A stretch of DNA of 64,000 bases from Bedellia somnulentella (Eukaryota > Arthropoda > Insecta > Lepidoptera > Bedelliidae). The notes under the pieces were generated by a model that searched no databases, was not told the DNA's origin, and saw nothing but the letters and a program-made list of their open reading frames with translations. Where the stretch lies: NCBI GenBank assembly GCA_963576735.1, contig OY755181.1, forward strand, positions 16,877,261 to 16,941,260, written 5' to 3'. Positions 31,681 through 42,241 of this stretch are shown in pieces (position 1 is the first letter of the stretch; each line of letters begins with the position of its first letter). A program made the translations under genes and the position numbers.

Positions 31681-33046
31681 TAGTCCGGTCAATTTAGGCC
31701 TAAAATAAGGAGGAAGGTTACATAAATTCATAAGAAGCTGAAAATTGGCACAATTGTTCAAAACATGATTATAAATGAAACCTCAAAAGTCCCCATCGTT
31801 CCGAGGTGTGCTAAAAATTTTACACGAGGTCAAAGGTAAAAAAAAATAGGTTTTTGCGATTTTAAGCGAAACGGTGAGTTTTTTCGCAAAATTACCCCAG
31901 TACAAAATTGTAGATCAGAAAATTCTCTACAAAAAAGATATCTATATTTTTTTCCTAAAAGCCACCATTTTGAAGATATAACGCGTTGAAAAGTTCCATC
32001 ATTGGTAATCTTCATACTTTGCACATGTACGCCACGTATGAACATCACTTATAAGGTGTTATAAACTAGCTTCTTTACCTCCAACCTCACCTCAGTTGCT
32101 GCTCACCAACATTTATTTCGGGTATATTACCAAGTTCAAGTGTGGCTTGGTAATCAGCTGGACCCTAAAGACTGGGGTTGGAAGTTGGTCGACAATACAT
32201 TAGAGCCAGTTCTAACTTTACTTCCACCAGCACCTGAGAAACTTCTCAACTCAATATTTTGCAGCTGTAAAATAGGTTGTAATGCTAAATATGGATGCAG
32301 AAAAGTTGGACTGTTTTGTTCCCTGGCATGCACAAACTGCCAAGGCCGATCGTGCTCTAATGTTGAGTCAGCTAATCTAGAAGACTCATATGATACCAAT
32401 GGGGAATCGCTAGTGGGACAGTTGATCTGTGAAATAGAAGAAGAAGAAGAAGAAGAACAGGAAGAAGAACAAGAAGAAGACGAAGAACAAGAAACACTAA
32501 TCCTGGAAAATTACGAATCAGACGAGGAATATTAATCATTTCATTTTCAATTACACCGCCATTATTTTAACCAACCGATATGTACAATAATATTTTACAA
32601 TAGTTTTAAAACAAATAAAATCACTGCAGACCCGTGGAATAGGCCTACAGGAGATACCACGTTAAAATAAAACGCGCTAAGTACACTACCTCATAGGTGG
32701 CGTGGAAACGTGGGCAAAGTATGAAGATTACCAATGATCGAACTCTTCAACGCGTTATATCTTCAAAATGGTGGCTTTGAGGAAAAAAAATATTGATATC
32801 TTTTTTGTACAGTATTTTCTGATCTACAATTTTGTACTGGGGTGATTTTGCAAAAAAACTCACCGTTTCGCTTAAAATCGCAAAAACTCATTTTTTTTTA
32901 CCTTTGACCTCGTGTAAAATTTTTAGCACACCTCGAAACGATGGGGACTTTTGAGGTTTCATTTATAATCATGTTTTGAACAATTGTGCCAATTTTCAGC
33001 TTCTTATGAATTTATGTAACCTTGAATGTATAAATTGACCGGACTA
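31681..33046. mobile_element. Long-TIR element carrying a cysteine-rich gene piece
   Basis: Inverted repeats of about 355-360 bp (31681-32040 and 32692-33046), starting tagtccggtcaattta and ending taaattgaccggacta. The arms are well conserved (e.g. gcgaaacggtgagttttttc in both). A 3-bp gat flanks both sides but could be chance. The ~650-bp centre holds a coding remnant on the + strand. No transposase is present. The superfamily is unknown. Confidence 0.85.
32080..32535 (+). pseudogene. Cysteine-rich (CXC-like) C-terminal fragment with acidic tail
   Basis: Frame from about 32090 (AAHQHLFRVYYQVQVWLGN) through DPKDWGWKLVDNTLEPV, LLPPAPEKLLNSIFCSCKIG, CNAKYGCRKVGLFCSLACTN and CQGRSCSN, then a long Glu-rich tail ending ESDEEY at 32535. 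Eleven or so cysteines in CxC and CxxxC spacing resemble a CXC/tesmin-like metal-binding module. I recall 'VWLGN...DWGW...PAP..LL..I.C.CK.GC' as the end of a widespread uncharacterised insect protein family. There is no upstream Met, and a frame change sits near 32085 (LPPTS in another frame), so it is a fragment. The acidic codons (gaagaagaa) are a microsatellite-like expansion. Confidence 0.6.
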
Positions 33047-33181
33047 GATGGCCATCATTTCAAATAAAGAATGGTGTGAAGGATATTCAACCATCATTTG
33101 ACATCGCAGAACAATCATTTGACAACCGAAAATTCTAAGTCTACCTAAAGGTAAACCCTTTTTCTAGCGACACCTGCAGAA

Positions 33182-33440
33182 AACATGTGTTAGTAATAAA
33201 TCAAGGATAAATAAAGGAAAGAACAATTTCGAAACAGGCTGGATCGAACCTCATTGACACGGTATCGCACTGGCAGCCATTGACACGGTAGCTCAATTGG
33301 CAGAGCGACGGGGGCGTATACCCAAGTTCGATTCCCGCCTGTGTCGAATTTTTTCGTTCGTTTATTTATTCTTTATTTATTAGTAATAATCCCCACATGA
33401 GGTTTTCATGAACAAAAATATTCAAATAACATGTGTTAGT
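33182..33440 (+). mobile_element. tRNA-stem element with 13-bp TSD
   Basis: Insertion 33195-33427 between aacatgtgttagt at 33182-33194 and 33428-33440. tRNA-like core 33282-33346 with a second, partial copy of its start (tgacacggtatcgcactggc) just upstream. The right arm ends taatccccacatgaggtttt. The left arm is degraded. Confidence 0.85.
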
Positions 33441-33466
33441 GCTATTTTAAGCCAACACTAAACAGC
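33437..33466 (-). repeat. SINE-A head scrap
   Basis: agtgctattttaagccaaca followed by ctaaacagc matches the 5' 30 bp of SINE-A only. Confidence 0.5.
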
Positions 33467-34294
33467 GAATAAAAAGTGCATTCTGGTATTTTCTCTTGAT
33501 ATTTTTTGTTTAGTGTTTTTAATTGTTTTCGTCTATTCAATGGAGCTTTAAATTAAAACAAAGAAAAAAACAAAATATGTAGGAAATGAAATTTTCCTAG
33601 TAAGGAAATATATCGTGATTGTATTTAGATTCGTCCTCAGCAGGGTTCGAAAGGTTATCGGAGTCATCGACGCAAAATAGCTGATTTTCAATTCTGAAAC
33701 CGCAAGTTGATCTCGTTGACAGTTCACTCAACTCGTAAATCACAATCACGCAATGATAAACGTTTTTAAATAATAATAATTGTAATTGACCCGTAACTTT
33801 TGGTAATCGTACGATTGAGTGGTGACGTGGTTGCAAGTTTCCATTCGCCGCTCGTCGGATCCAAGTTGGCGGGAAATCGTAATTACTTTTACATTTTAGA
33901 GCGTATTTATAAGTTGTGAAATGTAAGTGGCTTAATACCACTATTCTATATGTTTCTTGGTTTTTGGGGCGATGTGATATGGCGGGATCATGAACAATCC
34001 TTTATTTTACAATATTTTTTCTGTACTAAAATATTGACAACAAATTTCCGTATTCTTAAGTATGGGTACTGCATAGCTGCTGAGCTTAGCCTTTTAGAAA
34101 GTTTACCATTGCAACCCCATTGCAATTTATAATCAACCGTTATGCCCAAAAAAGTTACACTTTTAACAAGTTATATTTCTAAATTATTTCTACTATCGTT
34201 GTATCGGCAATCTATGAAAGTACTGGGCATTCAATGAATTTCGTGATTTAACCGGTTGACTGCGACATATACTCGTACGTACATATTTTTCAAG
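33467..34294. other. No gene seen
   Basis: A minus-strand open frame of 114 codons (33941-33597) has no recognisable motif and ordinary AT-rich composition. I do not treat it as a gene. Confidence 0.35.
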
Positions 34295-34569
34295 TTGTAC
34301 TCATTCATTCATTCGCTGTGTAGTGTCGGCTTAGAATAGCACTACTCCATTTCTTCCGGTGGGTGTACTAAAGAGGCGACTAACGGTATTGGGGCTATTA
34401 AGAGATTTTTGGGCGATGTGGTTTGAGACCCATCACCAACAACCTTAATTTTACCATCTTTTCCCCACTCAACTTTCCAAAAGTGGGTGAGGAACTTTTA
34501 GTTCCTTAGCTCTGGCTACCCCTTCTAGGGATTTACAGCCGTGAGTATATGTATGTATGTTGTACTCAT
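34295..34569 (+). mobile_element. SINE-A copy with 10-bp TSD
   Basis: Head at 34315, tail to 34559. ttgtactcat at 34295-34304 and 34560-34569. A short tcat repeat separates the left duplication from the head. Confidence 0.85.
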
Positions 34570-34779
34570 GTTCTAAAGTTATTTTACTTTCGGTTTTGGT
34601 GTAATTGCCAAATTAGTATCCACATAGTGGCCATTCAAAATGTATGAATAAAGGGAAATGTTGATGAAAATTTAGTTTAGCACAGGAGGTAATGTTTAGA
34701 CTACAGTCATTTTCATATGGGTGTTTGTCAGTCCCGAGCGAGTATTATCAATTCGCCGCAATAAAAGTTGAGTTGGCTA

Positions 34780-34975
34780 AAGAGCTTATTCCATTACATT
34801 TTGTCGTTTCTGAATTCAGACGTCCTTCGAAGTTACTGCCGCAGGCGCTTGTTATTCCACTACACAAATTTGTCTACTTTACAGAAGCCTAGCGTTCTGA
34901 ACGTTATTCCACTAGTCTGAATTCAGATTCTGTGGCTTTCAGACGTCTTCATTCAGACAAATGGAATAAGCTCTT
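34780..34975 (-). mobile_element. MITE-C copy
   Basis: aagagcttattccatta to tggaataagctctt, orientation opposite to the copy at 15521. TA at left only. Confidence 0.75.
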
Positions 34976-35077
34976 GAAGAGGGTGTTACACGATGTGGTA
35001 AAAAGAGACCGTAGCAAGTGACAAGCCAACTTAGTCTTGATTTATTTGTGACACTACATTTTAAATCCAAAATTTCG

Positions 35078-35283
35078 TTCGGCAGAGGTACTAATATTTC
35101 TGAACTTCACGTGACATTTTCATCTGGTGTTCATAGTACCCACGTTTTTCTTGAACAATATTCATGTGATAGAGGGTAGGCCTATCGCCGTTTTGTTCGA
35201 ATACACTGTCACATGACAAAGTACATCTTAGCCACGTGCGTTTCCTCACGATATTTTCCCTCACCGATAACAACTATGATAAA
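35078..35283 (-). mobile_element. SINE-B copy, 5'-truncated
   Basis: cggcagaggtactaatattt to caccgataacaactatgata. It lacks the tRNA-like head and the last bases of the tail. Confidence 0.75.
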
Positions 35284-35404
35284 TACATTTTAACTTTCTA
35301 CTGTACTCTTTTTACGATGTTGTGTAAGACCCACTTCACTTGCCCAGCCAATGAAATGATTATTTTTATTTTCAAGTTTTCTATAGTAGTAAAGGGGTAA
35401 AAAA

Positions 35405-35545
35405 GACGAATAAACAAAAGAATAACTCTTTATTGCACATCAAAAGCAAGTTTACAAAAAAATAATAATGATAAAACAGTTTGCAGTGAGGTACAATTGG
35501 CGGTCTTATCGCTACAAGCGATCTCGTCCAGACAACCTTAGAATA
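35405..35545 (-). repeat. Interspersed repeat end with 'ggcggtcttatcgct' hairpin
   Basis: aataactctttattgcacat, ggcggtcttatcgctacaag and cgatctcgtccagacaacct recur at 46060-46182. I recall this as a frequent lepidopteran transcript end. Probably the 3' end of a retroelement or SINE, read on the minus strand. Confidence 0.5.
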
Positions 35546-36540
35546 TGTAATGTTTTCACTCTGATCCGAAACGAAATTTTAATTGGATCGCACTTCGCCT
35601 GCTTGTCATTGCCCCATAGTGTTAAGGTGAAACGACTTTGTTTTTTTACTCAATCTTATAAAACATACCTACCGCAGCGCGCATGTGTATCAAAATAGCA
35701 TTCGCTCGCAGATACTCTTTATGTATTTATAAACAAATAATAAAATGAGCTACAACTCTAAATATTATTACAATTATTATCGACTATTCTTTGTTTTTAT
35801 CAACAGAATCAATCGAACAAGCTGTTTGTACCTATATTTTCTGAAACTGATATTGTCCATTTAAATATGAACTTATAATTCACGACATTTCTTTTTGAAG
35901 AGAGTTCAGCTTAAATTGGTAGAGCAATAGAGGTTTATGAACGGTTGACTATGAATGAAAATAATATGAATGAGGTTTTGTTAGGTATTACCATTTAGTT
36001 ATTTATGTTTATCTAATGAGAACGAACGTATGTAGTAAATTTGTGGGTGTTGATATTTAGGATGGTCGAATAATCAATTGTAGTGGCGCGTGGCGATTGA
36101 TAAAAGAAACGTTACTTTAAATGGGTTAGTTAATTAACCATTCGTACCTATGCATGTTCATCAATAATCTTAGTGTATGTATCTCGGGTTTGGAACCCCG
36201 GATATAAATGATATATATCGAGGGTGGAATCCTTACAAAAAAGATTCTTGAGATAACTAGAATACAAATCAGAAACTATAGACAACAACTATGTAGCATG
36301 TTGTAAGAGGAGGTACCATTTTATTTTACTTGAATTTAAGAGACAAATAGCAGATGTAGATTTTGTGATGAAAATCGCTAATGGTATGATTGATTGCACT
36401 GATTTATTATCTTCTATTCACTTAAAGGTACCGCGCTCAACTTCACGGTATCAACAAGCTCATGCTGGGCCGCTAGCTCGTACCAACTATCGCAAAGAAA
36501 CTTTTATGACTTGAGCAGATCTAAGTTGTAATTCACTGAC
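35546..36540. other. No gene seen
   Basis: About 1 kb AT-rich without recognised features. Confidence 0.4.
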
Positions 36541-36678
36541 GACCGATTTCTGAATTGAGTATTCCAGCTGAGAACAACTTAAGTATCGTTCTGTCGCATT
36601 GAAATCTTAACAACTGAATGAGACAAAACTAAACTTAAGTCGTTCTCAGCTTGACTACTCAATTCAGAAAACGGGCGT
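36541..36678. mobile_element. MITE-D copy
   Basis: cgatttctgaattgagtatt to aatactcaattcag-type right half, nearly a full palindrome of about 138 bp. Matches 48980-49120. Flanks ctgac/gtcag extend the symmetry. Confidence 0.8.
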
Positions 36679-36959
36679 CAGTAGACAATTTGATTAAGAC
36701 TTTTTGATACAATACCTTATTGTTTAAAAGAAATATGGCTAATTAATTCTTTCAGGGTGATATTCAATCTTCCATTTACTATTTTTATATATTATTTTTT
36801 ATTATTATATTTTTCGTCTACATTTACATCTAAATTGTGATTATTATCTCAAATGTTTCATATCGCTAGTTAATTTAGTATAGTAATTTAAGCACATGTT
36901 CGTTTCCAATATTTGGAAACTTTTCTCTCTGTCGTAAATTTTTTACTCCGCTTTACGCC

Positions 36960-37360
36960 AGTCCCTGCAACTTGAGACATATTTTCATACATTTCTTAAC
37001 GCTTAATACAACACTTTCCGTTTAACACACCTGCCCGATCGTCATTTCTTGAGTTGTCGTGCGTACTCTTTGATTGTTTTGTGATAGTGCATCAGTTGTT
37101 TGTTACAATATGACTACAATTAAGCGAAGGGCTTTAAAAGTTTCGATAAAAAGTCGGAAACAAAGAATCAAACTCAGTTAGCTACTTCACAAGCTTCACT
37201 TACCTGTTTCTACGTTACGTACCATTTTAGAGAATAGAGAAAAAATTAAAGAAAGATACAAATTAGGAGGTGTGCAGAGTAAAAAGCAAATGGTACGAAA
37301 GTCTGATAAATTGGAAAAAGTTTTGGTGGAATGGCTTCATCGAGCTCAAGTATGTTAAAC
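36960..37360 (+). pseudogene. pogo/Tigger-like transposase N-terminal (CENP-B type) fragment
   Basis: From about 37111 (MTTIKRRALKVSIKSR) a frame change leads to HLPVSTLRTILENREKIKER, YKLGGVQSKKQMVRKSDKLE and KVLVEWLHRAQ, then a possible donor gtatgt at 37353. Basic start, 'STL.TIL.NR..I' helix-turn-helix and 'E..L..W...A' are the CENP-B N-terminal DNA-binding pattern of pogo-family transposases. The left end near 36960 (cagtccctgcaacttgagac) could be a transposon terminus. The remaining transposase is absent. Confidence 0.55.
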
Positions 37361-37404
37361 CCCAAATTGTACAAACCATATTTTGAAAAAAAAATAATGT
37401 AAAG

Positions 37405-37505
37405 AGTTTCTTTGTTGCTTCTTCTCTTTACGAATACCATCCGAAGTAACGGATTAATGATACATTTAAAAATGTGGATGTTCAAAAAATGTTAGTATTT
37501 AACTT
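37405..37505 (+). repeat. Family-H interspersed fragment
   Basis: tttctttgttgcttcttctc to gttcaaaaaatgttagtat. It lies just behind the pogo-like fragment. Also at 5565 and 7541. Confidence 0.6.
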
Positions 37506-37806
37506 AATTTTGAAAAATAAATTATTCGACTTTTTTTTTGAAGCACGAGCTTTAAAATTGCCCATAAGTGGCCCCATAATATTAGGCAAGAAAGCGCCTA
37601 GATTTAAGACGCTATGTTGCTTCTTTAGGTGAAAGTGAAGGCGCACTGAAAAAGTTTAATTATTCATAAATAAAAGATGTTATTCATGTCAAAAAACATT
37701 AAATTAAGTTTAATTATGTTGAAATTCTTTAATTGCTTGTTCATCAAATTCATTCTGTCAAATCAAAATAGGTGTTTATTTTAAATAATTTATTTAATGT
37801 ACATAA

Positions 37807-38026
37807 TTTCAAATATTATAATTTAAATCTTTTTGTTCATGAAAACCTCATGTGGGGATTATTACTAATAAATAAAGAATAAATAAAGGAAAGAAAAATT
37901 TCGACACAGGCGGGATTCGAACCCGCGACCTCGGGTATACGCCCCCGTCACTCTTGCCAATTGAGCTACTGTGTCGAAATTTTTCTTTCCTTTATTTATT
38001 CTTTATTTATTAGTTTCAAATATTAT
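37807..38026 (-). mobile_element. tRNA-stem element, complete copy with 13-bp TSD
   Basis: Insertion 37820-38013 (194 bp) between tttcaaatattat at 37807-37819 and 38014-38026. 37864-37909 and 37969-38014 are perfect 46-bp inverted repeats around a tRNA-like core. Read on the minus strand: acceptor gacacag/ctgtgtc, D-arm gctcaattggcaagagt, T-arm gcgggttcgaatcccgc (perfect). The inverted repeat simply continues the acceptor stem. A 40-bp unpaired arm (aatttaaatctttttgttca...) lies at the left. Best copy of the family. Confidence 0.9.
37903..37976 (-). tRNA. tRNA-like core (tRNA-derived, probably not a functional tRNA gene)
   Basis: D- and T-arms and the acceptor stem fold well. The anticodon arm (cggg / ggcgtata / cccg) forms only four pairs with an eight-base loop, so no anticodon can be assigned. 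Its location in a repeated, mobile element argues for a SINE promoter rather than a tRNA gene. Confidence 0.5.
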
Positions 38027-39082
38027 GTACAAAAAACATAATACATAGTACGTTCGTTTTATTTTCCCTATCCCGCATAATACGCTTTCTCTTTCTTCGA
38101 GTGTCGTAGCACTCACTGTCGCCGGCGTAGACACTGCGTGTTACCATCATACTCAAAACACGTAGCTTTAGCAAAAATGAGCCTTTTTATGGTTTGGTAG
38201 TTGTATGTTATAAAACTGTAAGAACCTTTGCGCACCACGAGTTTTTGTCGTGTCGCGTTTGTCGCAGAAATCCGAAACAACCCATACATTTTTGCCCAAA
38301 AAAAGCGTGCCGTCAGCGTCGGTCGTCTTGTTAATTTCAATTTATTTATTTGCATACATGCACACATTTACAATTTTATTGGAGCGAAGCTCTATTTACC
38401 TCCGACTTTTGCATTTCGTTGTGATCGTACTTCTCCCAAACGGCTCAACTCAGAACCCTGAAATTTTTCACGGCGGTCAAGGACCATGTCTAGATGGTTT
38501 ATGACAATTTTGATAAAAATCGGATGTACCACGGAGGAATGATCACCATTAAAAAATTACAATGTCAGTCTATGGAAAAATTACGTAAACAATGCCAGCG
38601 CGTGAAAATAGAATTTATATAAATGCATTACGTATATGTTTTTTTCAACAATAAAAATTGTTAACAATTTAAGTTTTCCAAAATCAGGACTCTTAACTTC
38701 TTTGCAGTTTTGTGTAGAATCAATCACGCGTTTAGGTAAACCAACAGGTATATTCAAAGAATCATAGGTTCGTTCTTTAGGTTCTTTAGGTTTTTGACCA
38801 CTTTGAATTAATATGCATACACTAATTTCTTTACACGGGTTAATACATTGTGTGATCAGGAAAGGACTATGCTTTTGTTTTTAAGATGTTATGTTGTGTA
38901 TATCTAATTTTTAATAAACTGGTGTAACTATTTATTTGTTTTATTAGTCTCTGCTCTCCGGGTTTCGTGTCTTAAGTCTTATTTCCATAAGACTTACAAC
39001 ACGTAACGTTACAATATATATTTTATGTGTTTGAATAAGGACTACTGAGATGCGACATGTAGCATTGTATATTTTTTAATTC
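38027..39082. other. No gene seen
   Basis: Open frames on both strands around 38113-38504 overlap and share no recognisable motif. Likely chance. Confidence 0.4.
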
Positions 39083-39330
39083 ATACAATACATACATATA
39101 CTCACGACCATAAATCCCAAAAAAGGATAGCCAGAGCTTTAGACTTAGAAACTCCTGAGCCACATTTGGAAATTAATACGGAACAAGATGGTAGAAATAA
39201 TGTATCGTTGGTGATGAGTTTCGAATCGCATCGCCCAAAAACTACTTAAAAAAGCCCCATACCCTTACTTTCCTTTTACAACACCCGTGGGTAGAAAGGG
39301 GTAGTGCCATTCTAAGTCAGCACTACACGT
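39083..39330 (-). mobile_element. SINE-A copy, diverged subgroup
   Basis: tacatacatatactcacgac to taagtcagcactacac. Subgroup features as at 3459 and 16003. Confidence 0.8.
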
Positions 39331-39457
39331 GTAAAAATATCACCCCTTTTTATTTCATAAACATAGTTTGCTTTATTCCATTTTTGTACACCGTAGGGAC
39401 ATCGGAACAAAAAGCACATTGAACTTTAAACAAGAGGTTTGTAAGGTTTGATTAAAT

Positions 39458-39728
39458 AATTATATTAACATACATTCATATACTCACGGCTATAAATCCC
39501 TAGAAGGGGTAGCCAGAGCTAAGGAATGAGAAATTCCTCAACCACTTTTGGAAGTTGCGTGGGGAAAAAGATGTTAAAATAAAGGTTGTTGGTGATGGGT
39601 CTCCAACCGCATCGCCCAAAAATCCTTTAAAAATCCCAATACCGTTAGTCGCCTTTTACGTACACCCACCGGAAGAAATGGGGTAGTGCTATTCTAAGCC
39701 GACACTACACAATACAAATTATATTAAC
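39458..39728 (-). mobile_element. SINE-A copy with 12-bp TSD
   Basis: Element 39470-39716. aattatattaac at 39458-39469 and 39717-39728. Near consensus. Confidence 0.9.
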
Positions 39729-40074
39729 TTATTCTAAAATAAAATAAATTAAAATTAAATCAGCCGTCTTCGCATTTAGCCTGTCTTTTGACCGCATACC
39801 GCATTTATACTTCAAAGATTTTCTGTACGACCGAACCAATTATTATAATTAAACAATTTTTTTAAATAATAAAGCACATAACATGTAGTGTAACAATCCT
39901 CACGTAAAAAATATTAAAATATATCGAGTAAAACTTTTTGGGTCTTTATTGTATAAAAAATAAAATAAAAATATGGACAGTGCCTACTGCTAATAAACTT
40001 AAAAAGACAGTAAATTATTATGCACAAAATTTTCAGTTAATGCCACAAAAGAAGGAATATGTGTATTTCTATAT

Positions 40075-40552
40075 TTTCTCGACCACATGATAGCTCATTA
40101 GGTAGAACACCGCTTATCGTGCAAACGACTAGTGTTCTAATTTAAATCTTTTTGTTCATGAAAACCTCATGTGGGGATTATTACTTATTAATAAAGAATA
40201 AATAAAGGAAAGAAAAATTTCCCGCCTGTGTCGAAATTTGTCTTTCCTTTATTTATTTTTTATTGACTAGTGTTCTAATCCCGGGTCGGGCCTACACCGA
40301 TTATCATGTGGTTATTAACGGTGAGGGAAAACATCGTGAGGAAACCCATATGGCTGCGTTGTACTCAGTCATGTGACAGTGTATTCGTCCAAAACGGCAA
40401 TAGGCTTGCTCCCTATCACGTGAGTTCACTGTCTAAGCAAAACGTGGGTCCTCTAAACACCAGGTGACATTGTCACGGGATGTTCAGAAGTATTAGTACC
40501 TCTGTCAACCCCTTCGGAGATATACGGCGTGAACGTTTGAGAGTCCTTGAGT
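40075..40552 (+). mobile_element. SINE-B copy interrupted by a tRNA-stem element
   Basis: Starts gaccacatgatagctcatta (tRNA-like head), is split inside the B-box region, and continues from 40265 (ctaatcccgggtcgggcct) to the tail ctctgtcaaccccttcggag, atatacggcgtgaacg. The insertion is described next. Confidence 0.85.
40127..40279 (+). mobile_element. tRNA-stem element, core-deleted, with 15-bp TSD
   Basis: Insertion 40142-40264 between gactagtgttctaat at 40127-40141 and 40265-40279. The target is SINE-B sequence, so the duplication is unambiguous. Both arms are present, but nearly all of the tRNA core is gone (only cccgcctgtgtcg remains). Confidence 0.92.
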
Positions 40553-40745
40553 AATATAATCAGTTAAGAAAGTGCTTACTAAAAGTAATTCTTGTTGTTC
40601 TTATCGACGTTGGTTGCCGGCGTTGGGTGCTATCTCTCGTACGTCAGCAATACAACACTTTACGAAGTACGTAGGTACCGACTTTCTCAGCCGATTAACT
40701 GTTGACGTACTTACTTTGATAGTTAACTGGAGCATTGATTAACTC

Positions 40746-40858
40746 AAACGTTCACGCTATATATCACCGAAGGGGTTGGCAGAGGAACTAATACTTATTA
40801 CGTGACATTGTCACCTGGTGTTCAGAGTACCCACGTTTTGCTTGGACATTGTAATTAC
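40746..40858 (-). mobile_element. SINE-B 3' fragment
   Basis: aacgttcacgctatatatca through acgttttgcttggac. It abuts the SINE-A at 40862. Confidence 0.75.
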
Positions 40859-40861
40859 TTT

Positions 40862-41079
40862 GTAGTGTCGGCTTAGAATAGCACTATATCATTTCTATCC
40901 GTGGTGTACGTAAGAGACGAATAAAGGTATTGGAGCTTTTTAATGGATTTTTGGGCGATGTGGTTTGAGACCCATCACCAAAAACCTTTATTTTACCATA
41001 TTTTCCCCACTCAACTTCCAAAAGTGGCTGAGGAATTTTGTATTCCGAAGCTCTTGCTATCCCTTCCAGGGATTTATTC
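40862..41079 (+). mobile_element. SINE-A copy, tail replaced
   Basis: gtagtgtcggcttagaatag to ccttccagggatttat. The usual gccgtgag and (TATG)n are missing and the 'cccgcg' repeat starts instead. Confidence 0.75.
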
Positions 41080-41115
41080 ATTTACTAGCTGTGCCCGCGA
41101 CTTCGTTCGCGTGAT
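41080..41115 (+). repeat. Common lepidopteran 'cccgcg' repeat
   Basis: actagctgtgcccgcgactt followed by cgttcgcgtg: frequent short motif in moths and butterflies, here immediately downstream of a tail-less SINE-A. Confidence 0.6.
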
Positions 41116-41339
41116 TGTCGAGAACAAAAAAACGTCGTTTAGTTAAGAGTATATCACCTTTTTGAAATAAAATAAAGAACCAATGAAATCTAATGCGCAC
41201 ACTTATTGTGATGTAGGAACTATTGAGTATTTTATAATGATATTTAATTAATTACAGTAGCCATTATCCAGTTGAAATAATAAAAGGTCGTAACTGTGTG
41301 TATCTCATTTGAATTAGTGTTTATTTAGATACAGTTACA

Positions 41340-41595
41340 GGGTTAGCCGAAGATTAAGGATCGCTACCTTGTACTATCCTAGCAGATCTGCATAATGCAT
41401 CAATATATTTATAAAGCCCTTTTGTTTTTAACACTTCGGAATTTTGCACATAGATCATATATCAATCCCGCCCGATTTCGGCCACAGCAAGTTCTGGTAT
41501 CCGGCTATTAAGAGTGTGTTCATGTGCTCTCATGTGACTGACATAGCCAATCTTTCCGACAAATGTTCTATGACGTATGTTGAAAAATCAGTACC
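41340..41595 (-). pseudogene. Degraded LINE 3' end with zinc-finger remnant
   Basis: On the minus strand about 41585-41490 reads VGKIGYVSHMRAHEHTLN followed by a tail ctgtggccgaaatcgggcgg, close to the C-terminal finger and 3' UTR of the LINE end at 55036. 41345-41400 resembles the LINE-G terminal region (ggatcgctaccttgtactat). Both are short and broken. Confidence 0.5.
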
Positions 41596-41879
41596 CCTCC
41601 AATATATAGGTAGTTATTATTGATGGCCGCAGGTGGTCGGGCCTTGAGCTCATCACTCTTTGCTTCGAGCTCATCACGTCTTTTCCTTCCGAAAAGAAAT
41701 ATTAACCGGTTGACAGGAAGGGGGTGAAAACTAAATTACTAAATTTCACTCAAGAAAGAATAAAACAAACGGGGTAAGCTAAATAAAACCGCTCAAAAAA
41801 GGTACTTTACTATTATTAGGGTTTACGGTTGTTGGTTGTACTATGATAATACATTGAATTAAATCGATTTATCAGTGGC
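41596..41879. other. No gene seen
   Basis: No recognised features apart from short direct gagctcatcac repeats near 41650 and 41670. Confidence 0.35.
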
Positions 41880-42154
41880 ATAATATGCACTGTAGTAGCT
41901 GTGTAGTGTCGGCTTAGAATAGCACTACCCCATTTCTTCCGGTGGATGTACGTAAGAGGCGACTAACGGTATTGGGGGTTTTTAAGGGATTTTTGGGCGA
42001 TGCGGTTGGAGACCCATTACCAACAACCTTTATTTTACCATCTTTTCCCCACTCAATTTTCCAAAAGTGGCTGAGGAATTTCTAATTCCTTAGCTCAGGC
42101 TACCCCTTCTAGGGATTTATAGTCGTGAGTATATGTATGTATGTATAATATGCA
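41880..42154 (+). mobile_element. SINE-A copy with 10-bp TSD
   Basis: ataatatgca at 41880-41889 and 42145-42154. Head gctgtgtagtgtcggcttag at 41898, near consensus to the tail. Confidence 0.88.
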
Positions 42155-42241
42155 AATATAACTAAATTAAGGTTAGTCACTAAGGTCACTACATCATTTT
42201 AGTGTTAAAAAAAGTAGAACTTAAAAGATGTCTTATGTTTC

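Noticed and set aside
32154..32399. Minus-strand 81-codon frame inside the cysteine-rich gene
   Set aside because: Shadow of the plus-strand frame, which has the recognisable family pattern.
33597..33941. 114-codon minus-strand frame as a gene
   Set aside because: No motif, no start context or splice evidence, ordinary composition, no relation to neighbours.
38113..38504. Cluster of three overlapping frames of 77-84 codons
   Set aside because: All three overlap each other on both strands and none has a protein-like motif.
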